Below, in pieces: positions 28,226-37,146 of a stretch of 64,000 nt of DNA. The notes under the pieces are model-generated. The model was not told where the DNA came from. It made no database searches and saw only the letters and a program-made list of their open reading frames with translations. This DNA comes from Lacrimispora amygdalina. Lineage in GTDB: Bacteria; Bacillota; Clostridia; Lachnospirales; Lachnospiraceae. Position 1 is the first letter of the stretch. Each line of letters opens with the position of its first letter. The stretch spans positions 310,001 through 374,000 of the forward strand of contig NZ_OAOF01000001.1 of assembly GCF_900205965.1 (NCBI RefSeq), written 5' to 3'. The position numbers were made by a program, and so were the translations under genes.

Positions 28226-29086
28226 TCACTCGGCCGCCAGCCGGTTGATCTTATGGTAAAACATATATTGCTGCAGAATACCTGCGCAGTCTTCATATCT
28301 TTTAAGGGGAAAACCATTGGGATAATGGGCGGTAAGAATCTGCTTCACATGGGTATCCACAGGGAAGGCACCAACGTGATGCAGCCCAAAAAGGCAGACA
28401 CAATCTGCCACCTTTTTGCCAATTCCGTATTGCTTTTGCAGCATGGTATGAGCAGTTTCATAATCCGCTTCCTTTAAACCGGACATCCACTTCTCCCCCT
28501 CCGGTCCGCTGCAGTGCTCTGCTATGGAAAGAAGATACTTGTCCCTGTATCCAAGCCCCAGACCAGAAAGACCGGAAAGACCGGCGATGGCAATGGATTC
28601 CGGCGATGGAAAGGTGTAATAACTGCACGTAGTCTCTTCCCATGATCCGGAAGCCGACAGCATCAGTCCTCTTCCCGTCTTTTCCGAACCAAACCTCTCA
28701 CAGAGTCCCGCCACACTGCCCTTTATACGCGGAATGTTATTATTCTGGGAAATCAAAAATGTGATCAGCATCTCCCAGAAATCCTGTCGGAGAATCCTGA
28801 CGCCCCATCCACACCGGATGGCTTCCCTTAAGTAAGTATCCTCAGACGGCACCCGTTTTTTATATCCCCCGTAATCTTCTTCCAGATCAAAATAAGAGGA
28901 CCATATTAATTGAAACTCCGGCTTATCGCAGGAGAAAATAAATTCCTCCCCTTCTTTTACTGCTTCTATGTATTCCCCGCCTGCTGCAACAGACCAGATA
29001 CCATGTTCCTGCTCTTTCATGCGGAAGCACTGCCCGGACTGGGCAATCTGCCCTAAATCCATATCTTCAATCTTAATCCGGTACAT
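28226..29086 (-). CDS. 8-oxoguanine DNA glycosylase, OGG1 type
   Basis: A 286-residue base-excision repair enzyme that removes 8-oxoguanine and cuts the strand. The N-terminal OGG_N-like domain contains SGQCFRMKE, and the HhH-GPD core contains FLISQNNNIPRIKG. The helix-hairpin-helix YGIGKKVADCVCLFGL carries the catalytic lysine and FPVDTHVKQIL the catalytic aspartate. I chose ATG 29086 over GTG 29110 because GGAG is suitably placed only for the former. The start lies inside the 3' end of the merR gene (14-base overlap), so repair of oxidised DNA is coupled to that regulator. Confidence 0.9.
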   Translation of the reverse strand: MYRIKIEDMDLGQIAQSGQCFRMKEQEHGIWSVAAGGEYIEAVKEGEEFIFSCDKPEFQLIWSSYFDLEEDYGGYKKRVPSEDTYLREAIRCGWGVRILRQDFWEMLITFLISQNNNIPRIKGSVAGLCERFGSEKTGRGLMLSASGSWEETTCSYYTFPSPESIAIAGLSGLSGLGLGYRDKYLLSIAEHCSGPEGEKWMSGLKEADYETAHTMLQKQYGIGKKVADCVCLFGLHHVGAFPVDTHVKQILTAHYPNGFPLKRYEDCAGILQQYMFYHKINRLAAE

Positions 29087-29483
29087 GACTGTCTTCTCCG
29101 TTCTCACCACTGTCAGTTATATATTTCTCATACTGTTCTGTGAAATACTTAATTTTATGGTCCACCTTACATAAATACTTCTGCATACCGGCAATCTGTT
29201 CCTCCACATCCTTTTTGTGTTCGATCAACATGGCGCAGCGTTCCTTCAGAGTGTCTTTTCCCTGTACGCTCAGCTCCACAAATTCCCGTATCTGTCTGAT
29301 CGCCATACCCGTGTTTTTCAGACAGCAGATCAGGGAGAGCCACTCTAAGTCCTCATCCGAATAACGGCGGATTCCGCTGTCACTCCTGTTTACGAATGGA
29401 AGAAGCCCTTCCCGCTCATAATACCGGAGTACATGAGGCTTTAAATTTGTTTTTTCTGATACCTGCTTGATTGTATAATTCAT
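29073..29483 (-). CDS. MerR-family regulator, AdhR/NmlR-like
   Basis: A 136-residue regulator. The N-terminal winged helix (YTIKQVSEKTNLKPHVLRYYEREGLLPFVNR...GIRRYSDEDLEWL) is classical MerR, followed by a coiled-coil dimer helix (about residues 80-120). Single cysteines occur at LICCLKN and RCAML, and others in the C-terminal half (YLCKVD). It is divergent to an aldo/keto reductase and an alcohol dehydrogenase and faces a 19-base-spacer promoter with a dyad, the pattern of aldehyde-sensing AdhR/NmlR proteins. Those sense electrophiles through a conserved cysteine; which residue would serve here is not certain. Confidence 0.88.
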   Translation of the reverse strand: MNYTIKQVSEKTNLKPHVLRYYEREGLLPFVNRSDSGIRRYSDEDLEWLSLICCLKNTGMAIRQIREFVELSVQGKDTLKERCAMLIEHKKDVEEQIAGMQKYLCKVDHKIKYFTEQYEKYITDSGENGEDSHVPD

Positions 29484-29518
29484 TTTTATCCTGTTCCTGC
29501 AGATTTTTCATCTGTCTC

Positions 29519-29549
29519 TTGACTTAAAGTTAACGTTAAGGTTTACAAT
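29519..29549 (+). promoter_or_regulatory. MerR-type promoter and operator for aldo/keto reductase
   Basis: TTGACT (29519-29524), a 19-base spacer, then TACAAT (29544-29549). Inside the spacer lies the near-perfect palindrome CTTAAAGTTAACGTTAAG (29523-29540). A 19-base spacer with a central dyad is the hallmark of promoters activated by DNA distortion by MerR proteins, and the dyad resembles AdhR/NmlR sites. Confidence 0.85.
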
Positions 29550-29607
29550 ATTTACTATACAGTAGTTTGGTCCTTTGATCAAGCAAAATGAATAAAGGAG
29601 GAACCTA

Positions 29608-30459
29608 ATGAAATCATTATCAGACAACTATATACTTTCAAATGGTGTTAAAATTCCATGCGTCGGCTTCGGCACCTGGAAAGCACCAAACGGCGAAACA
29701 GCGGTTAATGCAGTAAAGCAGGCCCTTAAAGCAGGTTACCGACACATCGATACTGCGGCGCTCTATTACAATGAGGAGAGCGTTGGAACCGGAATAAAGG
29801 AAAGCGGCATCCCAAGGGAAGAAATATTTGTAACCAGCAAACTTCAAAACGGAGAGCACGGATACCAGGAAACATTAAATGCCTTTGAAACAACCATGAA
29901 AAACCTAAATCTGGATTACTTAGACTTATACTTAATCCACTGGCCCAACCCCATTAAGTCCCGTCATGAATGGCAGGCGGCAAACGCAGGCACCTGGAAG
30001 GCATTTGAAGAACTGTATGAGGCAGGACGCATCCGTTCCATCGGCGTCAGCAATTTCCGCCGCCATCACTTAGAGGAGCTGATGAAAACAGCAAACGTTG
30101 CTCCCATGGTAAACCAGATCAGGCTCTGCCCTGGCGATACCCAGGATGAACTGGTCTCCTACTTAAGAGAACAGAACATTCTGGCAGAAGCTTACAGTCC
30201 CCTTGGATCCGGCAAAATCTTTGAAGTTCCACAGATGATAGCACTGTCAGAAAAATACGGAAAATCCATTGCACAGATTTGTATCAGATGGAGCCTGCAG
30301 ATGGGCTTCCTTCCATTGCCTAAATCCGTTACAAAAGAGCGGATCGAGGAAAATGCCCATGTATTTGATTTTGAACTTTCAGAGGAAGATGTATCCATAA
30401 TAGCAGACTTAAAGGGCTGCTGCGGATACGCCACCAACCCGGACACCACAGATTTCTAA
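29608..30459 (+). CDS. Aldo/keto reductase
   Basis: A 283-residue NADPH-dependent carbonyl reductase of the AKR superfamily, likely reducing reactive aldehydes such as methylglyoxal. The catalytic tetrad is visible: Asp48 and Tyr53 in HIDTAALYYNE, Lys78 in VTSKLQ, His111 in LIHWPNP. The C-terminal cofactor part reads LPLPKSVTKERIEENA. Length matches the YvgN/2,5-diketogluconate reductase group. It starts with AAAGGAGG before ATG 29608 and is the first gene under the MerR-type promoter, followed after 27 bases by an alcohol dehydrogenase. Aldehyde detoxification is inferred from this regulation. Confidence 0.9.
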   Translation: MKSLSDNYILSNGVKIPCVGFGTWKAPNGETAVNAVKQALKAGYRHIDTAALYYNEESVGTGIKESGIPREEIFVTSKLQNGEHGYQETLNAFETTMKNLNLDYLDLYLIHWPNPIKSRHEWQAANAGTWKAFEELYEAGRIRSIGVSNFRRHHLEELMKTANVAPMVNQIRLCPGDTQDELVSYLREQNILAEAYSPLGSGKIFEVPQMIALSEKYGKSIAQICIRWSLQMGFLPLPKSVTKERIEENAHVFDFELSEEDVSIIADLKGCCGYATNPDTTDF

Positions 30460-30486
30460 AATAATATATAAGAGAGGGGTATTACT

Positions 30487-31671
30487 ATGTTAAATTTTGA
30501 TTTTCACATTCCCACCCGTATCTGCTTTGGAAAGGATACCCATAAGGAAATCGGAAACCTTCTGGCTCCTTATGCTAAAAAGGTACTCTTGCATTACAGC
30601 GGGGAGCGGATCAAAAAGAATGGTCTTTTTGATACAGTCGTCCATTCGTTAAAGGAAAGCGGAATTGAATTTGTGGAGTTGGGAGGAGTTGTTCCAAATC
30701 CCCGCCTGTCGCTAGTTTATGAGGGCATAAAATTATGCAAAGACCAGGGTGTAGACTTAATTCTGGCAGTTGGCGGCGGCAGTGTCATTGACTCTGCAAA
30801 GGCCATTGCCATCGGCGTCTGTTATGATGGCGATGTATGGGATGTTTATGAGCAGGGAAAAGCGATTACTGCTGCTCTGCCGGTTGCTACGATTCTGACA
30901 ATTCCGGCTGCTGGCAGCGAATCCAGCAACAGCACCGTTATTACCAATGAAGAAAAGCAGATGAAGCTGGGATACGGAAGCAATCTGGTCCGTCCGGTCT
31001 TAAGTGTCATGAATCCGGAATTTTTCTTTACTCTCCCGAAAAACCAGATAGCCAACGGCGTGGCTGACATGATGAGCCATATATTTGAGCGTTATTTTAC
31101 CAATACACTGCATACAGATCTGACAGATGGTCTTTGTGAAACCACATTAAAATCAATAATGAAACATGCTCTTCTGGTATCCAGGGATCCCCAAAACTAC
31201 GATGCCTGGTGTCAGGTGGGACTGGGCGGCACCATAGCCCACAACGATTTACTGGGACTGGGCCGGAGGCAGGACTGGGCATGTCATGGCATGGAGCATG
31301 AGCTGAGTGCCATCTACGATGTGGCTCACGGCGCCGGACTGGCAGTTCTCACTCCCGCCTGGATGAAATATGTTTATAAAACAAATATTAACATGTTTGT
31401 CCAGTTTGCCGTCAATGTCATGGGCGTGGAAGGAAGCTTCCGTGATCCTGACGCCATAGTACTGGAAGGAATCAACCGCCTGTCCCAGTTCTTTGTAAAA
31501 ATGGGACTTCCCACAACCCTTGAGGAACTGGGAATTGACAGTACCAATTTAGAGCTGATGGCTAAAAAATCAACCGGAGAGGCCTACGGCGTGGAACACC
31601 CGTTAGGCGGGTTGAAAAAGCTGTATTGGCAGGATGTTCTGGAAATCTATAAAATGGCTTCCGGATCATAA
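30487..31671 (+). CDS. Iron-containing alcohol dehydrogenase, butanol-dehydrogenase type
   Basis: A 394-residue group-III metal alcohol dehydrogenase (YqhD/BdhA type), reducing aldehydes to alcohols with NAD(P)H. The nucleotide-binding stretch GVDLILAVGGGSVIDSAKAIAIG is near residue 95. Metal-ligand residues occur in NGVADMMSHIFERYF and CHGMEHELSAIYDVAHGAGLAVL. It is co-transcribed with the aldo/keto reductase and likely completes reduction of toxic aldehydes or serves fermentation. AAGAGAGGGG precedes ATG 30487. Confidence 0.93.
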   Translation: MLNFDFHIPTRICFGKDTHKEIGNLLAPYAKKVLLHYSGERIKKNGLFDTVVHSLKESGIEFVELGGVVPNPRLSLVYEGIKLCKDQGVDLILAVGGGSVIDSAKAIAIGVCYDGDVWDVYEQGKAITAALPVATILTIPAAGSESSNSTVITNEEKQMKLGYGSNLVRPVLSVMNPEFFFTLPKNQIANGVADMMSHIFERYFTNTLHTDLTDGLCETTLKSIMKHALLVSRDPQNYDAWCQVGLGGTIAHNDLLGLGRRQDWACHGMEHELSAIYDVAHGAGLAVLTPAWMKYVYKTNINMFVQFAVNVMGVEGSFRDPDAIVLEGINRLSQFFVKMGLPTTLEELGIDSTNLELMAKKSTGEAYGVEHPLGGLKKLYWQDVLEIYKMASGS

Positions 31672-31696
31672 CACATTAATGACAGTATAATAATAG

Positions 31697-31725
31697 GACA
31701 GCCAGACTCAGTTGTCTGGCTGTCC
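31697..31725 (-). terminator. Terminator overlapping the MutS-like stop codon
   Basis: GGACAGCCAGAC (31697-31708) pairs perfectly with GTCTGGCTGTCC (31714-31725). On the minus strand it overlaps the last codons of the MutS-like gene and runs into CTATTATTAT. It lies between convergent genes and may work in both directions. Confidence 0.6.
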
Positions 31726-33525
31726 TCTATGCGGATATTCACGGCGGGTTATTCTCCCGTTCTCATCAATAAAAGTTACACTAGAATCAATTAATTCCTT
31801 TTTCCCAGGGATAATATTCATTGGGTCAACTAAAAACGCAGCATCTTCTTCCATAAAGTCTTCATTATTAATCTGCAGTATTCTCTCAGCTTCCTCTGTT
31901 ATCTCTTTGGGAAATTCCATACACTCTAATAATTTAATAGCATTTTTCGAAACAGCAGGTCCCTTATGAATTTTATATTCAAATATTATTTTATTATCAC
32001 TTATACGCTCAGTGAAGTGATAGTTTTCATATTTTCTTTTCATTAATTCCGTTAACTCTATATCGTGAGTAGCCACTACTGTAATGCAATTTTTTTCAGA
32101 TAAATATTTTAAAATCGCTATAGAAGCAGCAATCCGCTCTGCTGTATTGGTTCCTCGTAAAATTTCATCAATAATGCAGAGAACCGGTCTTTTTTCATTT
32201 AATGCGTCCACAATCCTCTTTATATATTTAATCTCTTTTATATAATAACTATCTCCTGTTGATACTTCGTCGCGAACAGCCATTGAGGTAATAATTGCAG
32301 AATGAGGCATAACAAATTTTTTAGCAAGACACGTAAAAATACTTTGAGCCAATATTGCATTGATAGCCAGCCCCTTTATAAAGGTGGATTTACCAGAGGC
32401 ATTCGAACCTGTAATCATACACCCTTTATTTATTACTATGGAATTATTAATTGGATTTTCTACGATCGGGTGATATAGTTCTTCTGCTATAATTTCATTA
32501 CTATTGCAGAAAATTGGAGTACAATAAAATGGAAGCGTTTTTCTAAATGAAGCAATAGAAATTGCTGAATCTATTTCACCAATTACTCTATATAATGCTA
32601 TTAATTCTTCCTGATAGTTTATCAATTGGCATATTACTTTATCATATTGGATCAAATCCCATAATGTAATACCAAAAGTCATAGATTCTAATAATGTCAT
32701 TGCATCCCCAGACAAACTGGAGGGAGAACGATGCTGCAATTTGCTAATTTTTAATAATAATGGGCGAAATATGGCTATTTTATCACTTAAATCATTAAAA
32801 TTTTTTTCATATTTCAAAAAGGGAGAATCAACAATACGTTTTGCCGCTATTAGAATTTTAAGAACGCTGCTAAGCATATTTAGATATAATTCATATCTGC
32901 TTTTTTGAAACGAATATATCACAATATTTATTAAAGCTATAAAAAATGGAAATAAAAGAAATATATAATTCACGGATACAATTGCTGGTAAAAATGATAA
33001 TAGCAAAAGTAATCTCATAAAATGATAATATTCAATATGAGCTATTCTAAATGTTTTTAAGTTTTTTATATAATCAGGCAGATAATAACTATCACGATTC
33101 TTTCCTATTCCAGATATAATATACCAAATTTCATTCCTGTCTATTGATTCAGACTGGAAATAATTAATTTTTCTTTCTATTTCAGCATTGTCTTTGTCAT
33201 TAATTTTAATCTCATGTAAAATCGAATATAAAATCTGGTCTCCTGCAAATGATTTACAATTATTTATTATACAGTAAACTTGATCCATTTCCAAATCATA
33301 CCAGGTAACATCATCAATTTTATTATTACCAGTTCTTTTTATTGATTTATTTTTCCAATATTTCTCAATCAATTCTTTCTCAAAAAGCTGATTCGCAGAT
33401 TTTTTTCCAAAAGAATTATTTATCTCGTCCTTAATATTTTGTATTCTTTTAAATTTCAACTTTTTATTGATGATCAAAAAAAGAGTTATAAATATAATTA
33501 TAAAAAGCACAATGATTATTTGCAT
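31708..33525 (-). CDS. Membrane-anchored MutS-family ATPase
   Basis: A 605-residue protein. The first span (residues 2-21, IIIVLFIIIFITLFLII) and two more near residues 170-215 anchor it in the membrane. The C-terminal third is a MutS ATPase domain: Walker A GSNASGKST near 370, Walker B CIIDEILRGTN near 450, and a switch VVATHDIELTELM. The DNA-mismatch-reading domain I of true MutS is absent, so a role in ordinary mismatch repair is unlikely. Similar short membrane MutS-like proteins occur in many Firmicutes without known function. Base composition is strikingly AT-rich compared with the flanks (many AAA, ATA and TTA codons), suggesting transfer. ATG 33525 with GGAG upstream. Confidence 0.8.
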   Translation of the reverse strand: MQIIIVLFIIIFITLFLIINKKLKFKRIQNIKDEINNSFGKKSANQLFEKELIEKYWKNKSIKRTGNNKIDDVTWYDLEMDQVYCIINNCKSFAGDQILYSILHEIKINDKDNAEIERKINYFQSESIDRNEIWYIISGIGKNRDSYYLPDYIKNLKTFRIAHIEYYHFMRLLLLLSFLPAIVSVNYIFLLFPFFIALINIVIYSFQKSRYELYLNMLSSVLKILIAAKRIVDSPFLKYEKNFNDLSDKIAIFRPLLLKISKLQHRSPSSLSGDAMTLLESMTFGITLWDLIQYDKVICQLINYQEELIALYRVIGEIDSAISIASFRKTLPFYCTPIFCNSNEIIAEELYHPIVENPINNSIVINKGCMITGSNASGKSTFIKGLAINAILAQSIFTCLAKKFVMPHSAIITSMAVRDEVSTGDSYYIKEIKYIKRIVDALNEKRPVLCIIDEILRGTNTAERIAASIAILKYLSEKNCITVVATHDIELTELMKRKYENYHFTERISDNKIIFEYKIHKGPAVSKNAIKLLECMEFPKEITEEAERILQINNEDFMEEDAAFLVDPMNIIPGKKELIDSSVTFIDENGRITRREYPHRGQPDN

Positions 33526-33602
33526 GTTATCATCTCCACATACTTAAACCTTATTTTCATTCGTTCCTATAAAATGATTTGCAGAACGATTATTATAACG
33601 AA

Positions 33603-33629
33603 GACAGCCAAAATTTAGTTTTGGCTGTC
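33603..33629 (-). terminator. Terminator after the small membrane protein
   Basis: GACAGCCAAAA (33603-33613) pairs perfectly with TTTTGGCTGTC (33619-33629), with a 5-base loop. On the minus strand it is followed by TTCGTTATAAT, a weak T tract. It lies 40 bases past the stop of the small gene. Confidence 0.5.
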
Positions 33630-33668
33630 CTTATCAAAAGTAAATGTTTAATAAAAAAAGCATCAAAA

Positions 33669-33971
33669 TTAACGATCCACACTATCTTTTTTGTGTCTTA
33701 AATATAAAACTAACTTCCGAAATACTTTAACTAAGATACACAAAATAATCCAGTTCACACCTACATTACCCAAAAACTGAATTGGATTAATTCCCAGCCC
33801 AGCAGGAAATTCAGAAATATGTCCATGCAGAGTAATAAATATATCCGGGAACCCCAAACTATATACATGTTCGATATTCCTCTCGTTGATATGTAATGCC
33901 GGCGGAAAGAAAGAAATTACTATTGCAAAAACCAACAATCTTTTCTTTTCACTATTTGACAAATTTCTCAT
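33669..33971 (-). CDS. Small membrane protein, unknown function
   Basis: A 100-residue protein I do not recognise. It has two hydrophobic stretches, about residues 11-26 (LLVFAIVISFFPPALHI) and 70-86 (VNWIILCILVKVF), and a basic C-terminus (RKLVLYLRHKKDSVDR). AGGAGG four bases before ATG 33971 is convincing, so I prefer this to the longer frame beginning at 34040. It is AT-rich like the MutS-like gene downstream, from which it is separated by 143 bases and a hairpin. Probably an integral membrane protein; no family can be named. Confidence 0.65.
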   Translation of the reverse strand: MRNLSNSEKKRLLVFAIVISFFPPALHINERNIEHVYSLGFPDIFITLHGHISEFPAGLGINPIQFLGNVGVNWIILCILVKVFRKLVLYLRHKKDSVDR

Positions 33972-34116
33972 GATCCCTCCTAAATTATGCTCGGGTTTAA
34001 GAATTAAAAAATCATGGGCATGACAAAACAAACTGCTCAAAATTAAAAAAATATCTAATTATATTTTATACCTATCTTTCTTAATATGTCAACAAAGGAA
34101 GTATTTCCACACTGAT

Positions 34117-34860
34117 TTATTCCCAATAAACCACAACATTCTTTGCCGCATCGTCTACATATGTCATATACCTTATGGATCTCTCAAACTGACTTCTTGG
34201 CATGCTGATTAGAATAGAAGTATCCCACGGATTTATTACTACCACAGTGTCTTTATTTACACTCCTTATGGAATAAGAATGTCCGCCATCCCCGATAATT
34301 CCTTTGCTTGGATCTGCTATATTAAAATCGCAGGCTGCTGTAATTCCCTCTCCGTTCTGGCATTTTGCAGCCATCGCATTCATGATCATAGTTTTATTTG
34401 AAGACCAGTAGGTTCTTTGTCTGAATCCTGTCATTCTTGTGAATACATCACATGCAAAACAACCATTATAAACATTCATGGCCTTTTGTAAACCAGCCTC
34501 TATTACTCTGGCATCAAGATCACCTTCTATGTATGCATTATCAACATCATACTCCGTCACTGTTTCTCTTCCACCGCCAAAATTAAGTGTATAGGTACCA
34601 TTGTAATTATCTGTAATCATTTTTCTGAAAATTTTTCTTCCATATCTGCTGTTGTCTAATGCCTGAATTGCTGAAACTGCTCCGCAATCATTGGCGGCAC
34701 CCTGATGAAATGTACTTAACTTTCCATCTAACTGTGTCTCCGGATAGCTGGCTGTTGCTGCAAAAGCAGTAGCTGGTGAAAACATAGTACTGGCAGCAAG
34801 TCCTAATGCCAGACACAAAGCGCCTATTCTTTTTTTCATTCTTCTCATATTATCTTTCAT
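34117..34860 (-). CDS. Secreted calpain-like (C2-type) cysteine peptidase
   Basis: A 247-residue protein with a clear signal peptide: KKR, a hydrophobic core and a cleavage site near ATAFA-ATA (about residue 34). The mature part resembles the calpain protease core: Cys59 in GAANDCGAVSA, a segment DNYNGTYTLNF...VTEYDVDNAY..DLDARVIEAGLQKA like the calpain WVxLLEKAxAK region, His194 in GGHSYSIRSV and Asn210 in VINPWDT. The Cys-His-Asn triad with its NPW motif is typical of family C2. Bacterial secreted calpain-like enzymes exist, but the target is unknown. ATG 34860 has AAAGGAA 11 bases before it; the frame upstream to 34917 has no secretion signal. Confidence 0.72.
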   Translation of the reverse strand: MKDNMRRMKKRIGALCLALGLAASTMFSPATAFAATASYPETQLDGKLSTFHQGAANDCGAVSAIQALDNSRYGRKIFRKMITDNYNGTYTLNFGGGRETVTEYDVDNAYIEGDLDARVIEAGLQKAMNVYNGCFACDVFTRMTGFRQRTYWSSNKTMIMNAMAAKCQNGEGITAACDFNIADPSKGIIGDGGHSYSIRSVNKDTVVVINPWDTSILISMPRSQFERSIRYMTYVDDAAKNVVVYWE

Positions 34861-35122
34861 ACCTGACCCATTCCTTTCAATTTTAAATAGTTTATATAGT
34901 TTAAAAATCCTGCACAAATCTGCTTAGGTCTTACAGCTTTTTTTCTTTTGTTCACCCCCTGATTTTTATCGTCTCAAAAAACTCAAACCGTATTTCCTGC
35001 CGCAGTTTTATAACAAAATTCAAAAACCTCGTTTCCCTGATTATTATAGTCTATTTTGTCACAAAAGCACGTACCATGTAATTAATAACGGTTTAATTGT
35101 AACTTTCGGTTCAAATATGCAC
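34861..35122. other. Non-coding region, upstream of the secreted peptidase
   Basis: About 260 AT-rich bases with no ORF I can support. A TATAAT-like box on the minus strand (35043-35048) could serve the peptidase gene, but no convincing -35 element lies at the right distance. I see no RNA gene or repeat. Confidence 0.4.
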
Positions 35123-35160
35123 AAAAAAAGACCAGGCAATTTTAAATCCTGATCTTTTTT
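35123..35160 (-). terminator. Terminator after the HAD hydrolase gene
   Basis: On the minus strand AAAAAAGATCAGG pairs with CCTGGTCTTTTTTT (one G-T pair), with an 11-base loop. It lies 10 bases past the stop. The symmetric A and T runs suggest it may also work on the other strand. Confidence 0.75.
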
Positions 35161-35169
35161 ATTCTTTAT

Positions 35170-35784
35170 TTACGCTTCATTTAATTTACTAAGACACTCT
35201 TTAAGCCCTTCTATATTCCTGTCAGCAAAGCAGTATCCTTCCATACCGCATGCTCTTGCCCCTTCCACATTCATGAGCAGATCATCTATAAAAAAGCACT
35301 CCCTGGGATTTAAATGAAACCGTTCAAACAGATGCTCATACATCTCCTTTTGCGGCTTCATGCATTTCACTTCTGCAGAAAATAGAACTCCGTCAAAATA
35401 TTCAATTCCTGGAATAATGTCCCTGCAGGTCAGCAGCCGGAGGGAAGCATTAGAACAGAGGTAGATTCCATATCCCTGTTCTTTCAGTTCCCTCACAAGC
35501 TCTCCCATCTCTTTCACAGGCTTCATATTATACTCATGCCAGTGCTTCAGACAAAGTTCTGCCATCTCCTTTGCGTGATCCGTGGTCAGACGGGACTGCA
35601 TTCTCTGTAATGCATCCTCCTCTGAAATCAGCCCCATATCAAGCAGCAGCCATTCCTGGGAATCAAAGACCGATGTGCAGACTTCCTTCCGTTCCCTTTC
35701 ATCCTCTATAAAAACAGTACCCACTTTATGACCTTCATAGTCAACCAGTACCTTTCCCATATCAAAAACAATATTTTTTATCAT
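35170..35784 (-). CDS. HAD-superfamily phosphatase, YihX-like
   Basis: A 204-residue cytoplasmic hydrolase. Motif I is FDMGKVLVDY, where the second Asp of the usual DxD is Gly, as in YihX-type HAD-IA enzymes. Motif II is LCSNAS, Lys of motif III lies in KCMKPQ, and motif IV is FIDDLLMNVEGARACGM. The family dephosphorylates small sugar phosphates such as glucose-1-phosphate; the real substrate here is unknown. Its ATG overlaps the MATE stop by four bases (ATGA), so the two are translationally coupled at the end of a five-gene operon. Confidence 0.88.
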   Translation of the reverse strand: MIKNIVFDMGKVLVDYEGHKVGTVFIEDERERKEVCTSVFDSQEWLLLDMGLISEEDALQRMQSRLTTDHAKEMAELCLKHWHEYNMKPVKEMGELVRELKEQGYGIYLCSNASLRLLTCRDIIPGIEYFDGVLFSAEVKCMKPQKEMYEHLFERFHLNPRECFFIDDLLMNVEGARACGMEGYCFADRNIEGLKECLSKLNEA

Positions 35785-37124
35785 CTGTCACTCTCCTGTA
35801 GTAATTCATTTTTATTTTTAAACCAGAAATAATAAGGTACTTCTGCAAGAAGCATACAGGCCCAGCCAATAAGACAGGCATACGCAACTCCTTTCAATCC
35901 CATCCCGGGAACAAGAAGAGATACGAACACCACCCGCACAGATATCTGAATGAGTGTGGAGATCAGGGTAATAGACATATTTCCCATTCCCCGGAAAAAG
36001 CCCTGAATTCCATTGGTAAATGCCGGCATAAGGTAGAAAAAAGCCATCAGTCCCAGATAATTTACTCCAATTGCCACCATCCCGGTATCGTTCTCCGATA
36101 CGAACAGTTTCATAACCGGCTCCTTAATAACCAGAATGAGGATACAGATGAGAACCCAGTATCCTGCTTCAATCATAAGTCCTGTACGGAATCCCCTTTT
36201 GATACGGCTGTTTTTTTTTGCTCCCCTGTTCTGAGCCACAAACGTCATGATACCGCTTGAGATGCTCTGCTCGGGTGTAAACGCAAAATCATCCACCCGG
36301 TTTACCGCATTGAATGCTGCTATCGTACTGACTCCAAGCGGATTGATCATTCCCTGAATCAGCAGCTTTCCAATGGGCTGGCAGCACTGCTGCAGAGCCG
36401 TGATTGCTCCCTGGCTCAAGGTAAGGCGTAAAAGCCCCCGGTTTAGCCTGATTTCTCTCCTGCTCACTCTAAGAAGAGGGACCTTTTTATAAATATAAAT
36501 AATACAAAGCAATGCAGATACTGCCTCCGCAACATCTGTAGCAAGGGCAGCCCCTATGACATCCATATGAAGCCATGCCACAAAAACCACATCCAGCAGC
36601 CCATTTAACACCGAAGCTGCAGCCAGAAACCGCACCGGAGTCTTAGAATCTCCCACACTCCTCAGTGCTGATGCCACCGCATTATAAAAAAATGTAAAAG
36701 GCATTCCCAAAAAAATAATCCGCAGATACGTGGCTGCATCTTCTAAAATCTGATCCGGAACCCGAAGCAGCCTTAAGATAGTCCTGGAAGAAATAAAACC
36801 CAGGACTGCGATGATCAGAGAAAAAAAACAGCCAAAAAGGAGTACTGTAGAAACCTCCTCCTTCAGTCTTTTTTCATCTCCTGCACCGAAGAATTCACTC
36901 ATCAGTACGGAGGCTCCGATACAGATCCCAGTGATTCCTAAAATCACAATGCTCATAACAGGGTTTGCAGTTCCAACCGCAGCCAGGGCGTCTTCTCCTG
37001 CAAAGCGCCCGACTATGATAGAATCCACCGCATTGTAAGTCAGCTGAAACAGATTCCCCAGAACCAGAGGTATGGAAAAACGAATCAGCTGGGAGGAAAT
37101 ATTTCCTTTTGTCATATCTTTCAT
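35781..37124 (-). CDS. MATE-family efflux transporter
   Basis: A 447-residue exporter with 12 predicted membrane spans in two halves. The N-terminus SSQLIRFSIPLVLGNLFQLTYNAVDSIIVGRFAGEDALAAVG is diagnostic for the NorM/DinF-like bacterial MATE group, and PEQSISSGIMTFVAQNRGAKK repeats it in the second half. It probably exports cationic drugs or metabolites in exchange for sodium ions or protons. It follows the GreA-type gene by 22 bases. Confidence 0.92.
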   Translation of the reverse strand: MKDMTKGNISSQLIRFSIPLVLGNLFQLTYNAVDSIIVGRFAGEDALAAVGTANPVMSIVILGITGICIGASVLMSEFFGAGDEKRLKEEVSTVLLFGCFFSLIIAVLGFISSRTILRLLRVPDQILEDAATYLRIIFLGMPFTFFYNAVASALRSVGDSKTPVRFLAAASVLNGLLDVVFVAWLHMDVIGAALATDVAEAVSALLCIIYIYKKVPLLRVSRREIRLNRGLLRLTLSQGAITALQQCCQPIGKLLIQGMINPLGVSTIAAFNAVNRVDDFAFTPEQSISSGIMTFVAQNRGAKKNSRIKRGFRTGLMIEAGYWVLICILILVIKEPVMKLFVSENDTGMVAIGVNYLGLMAFFYLMPAFTNGIQGFFRGMGNMSITLISTLIQISVRVVFVSLLVPGMGLKGVAYACLIGWACMLLAEVPYYFWFKNKNELLQESDR

Positions 37125-37146
37125 CGTAAATTCCTGCCTTTGCGGA

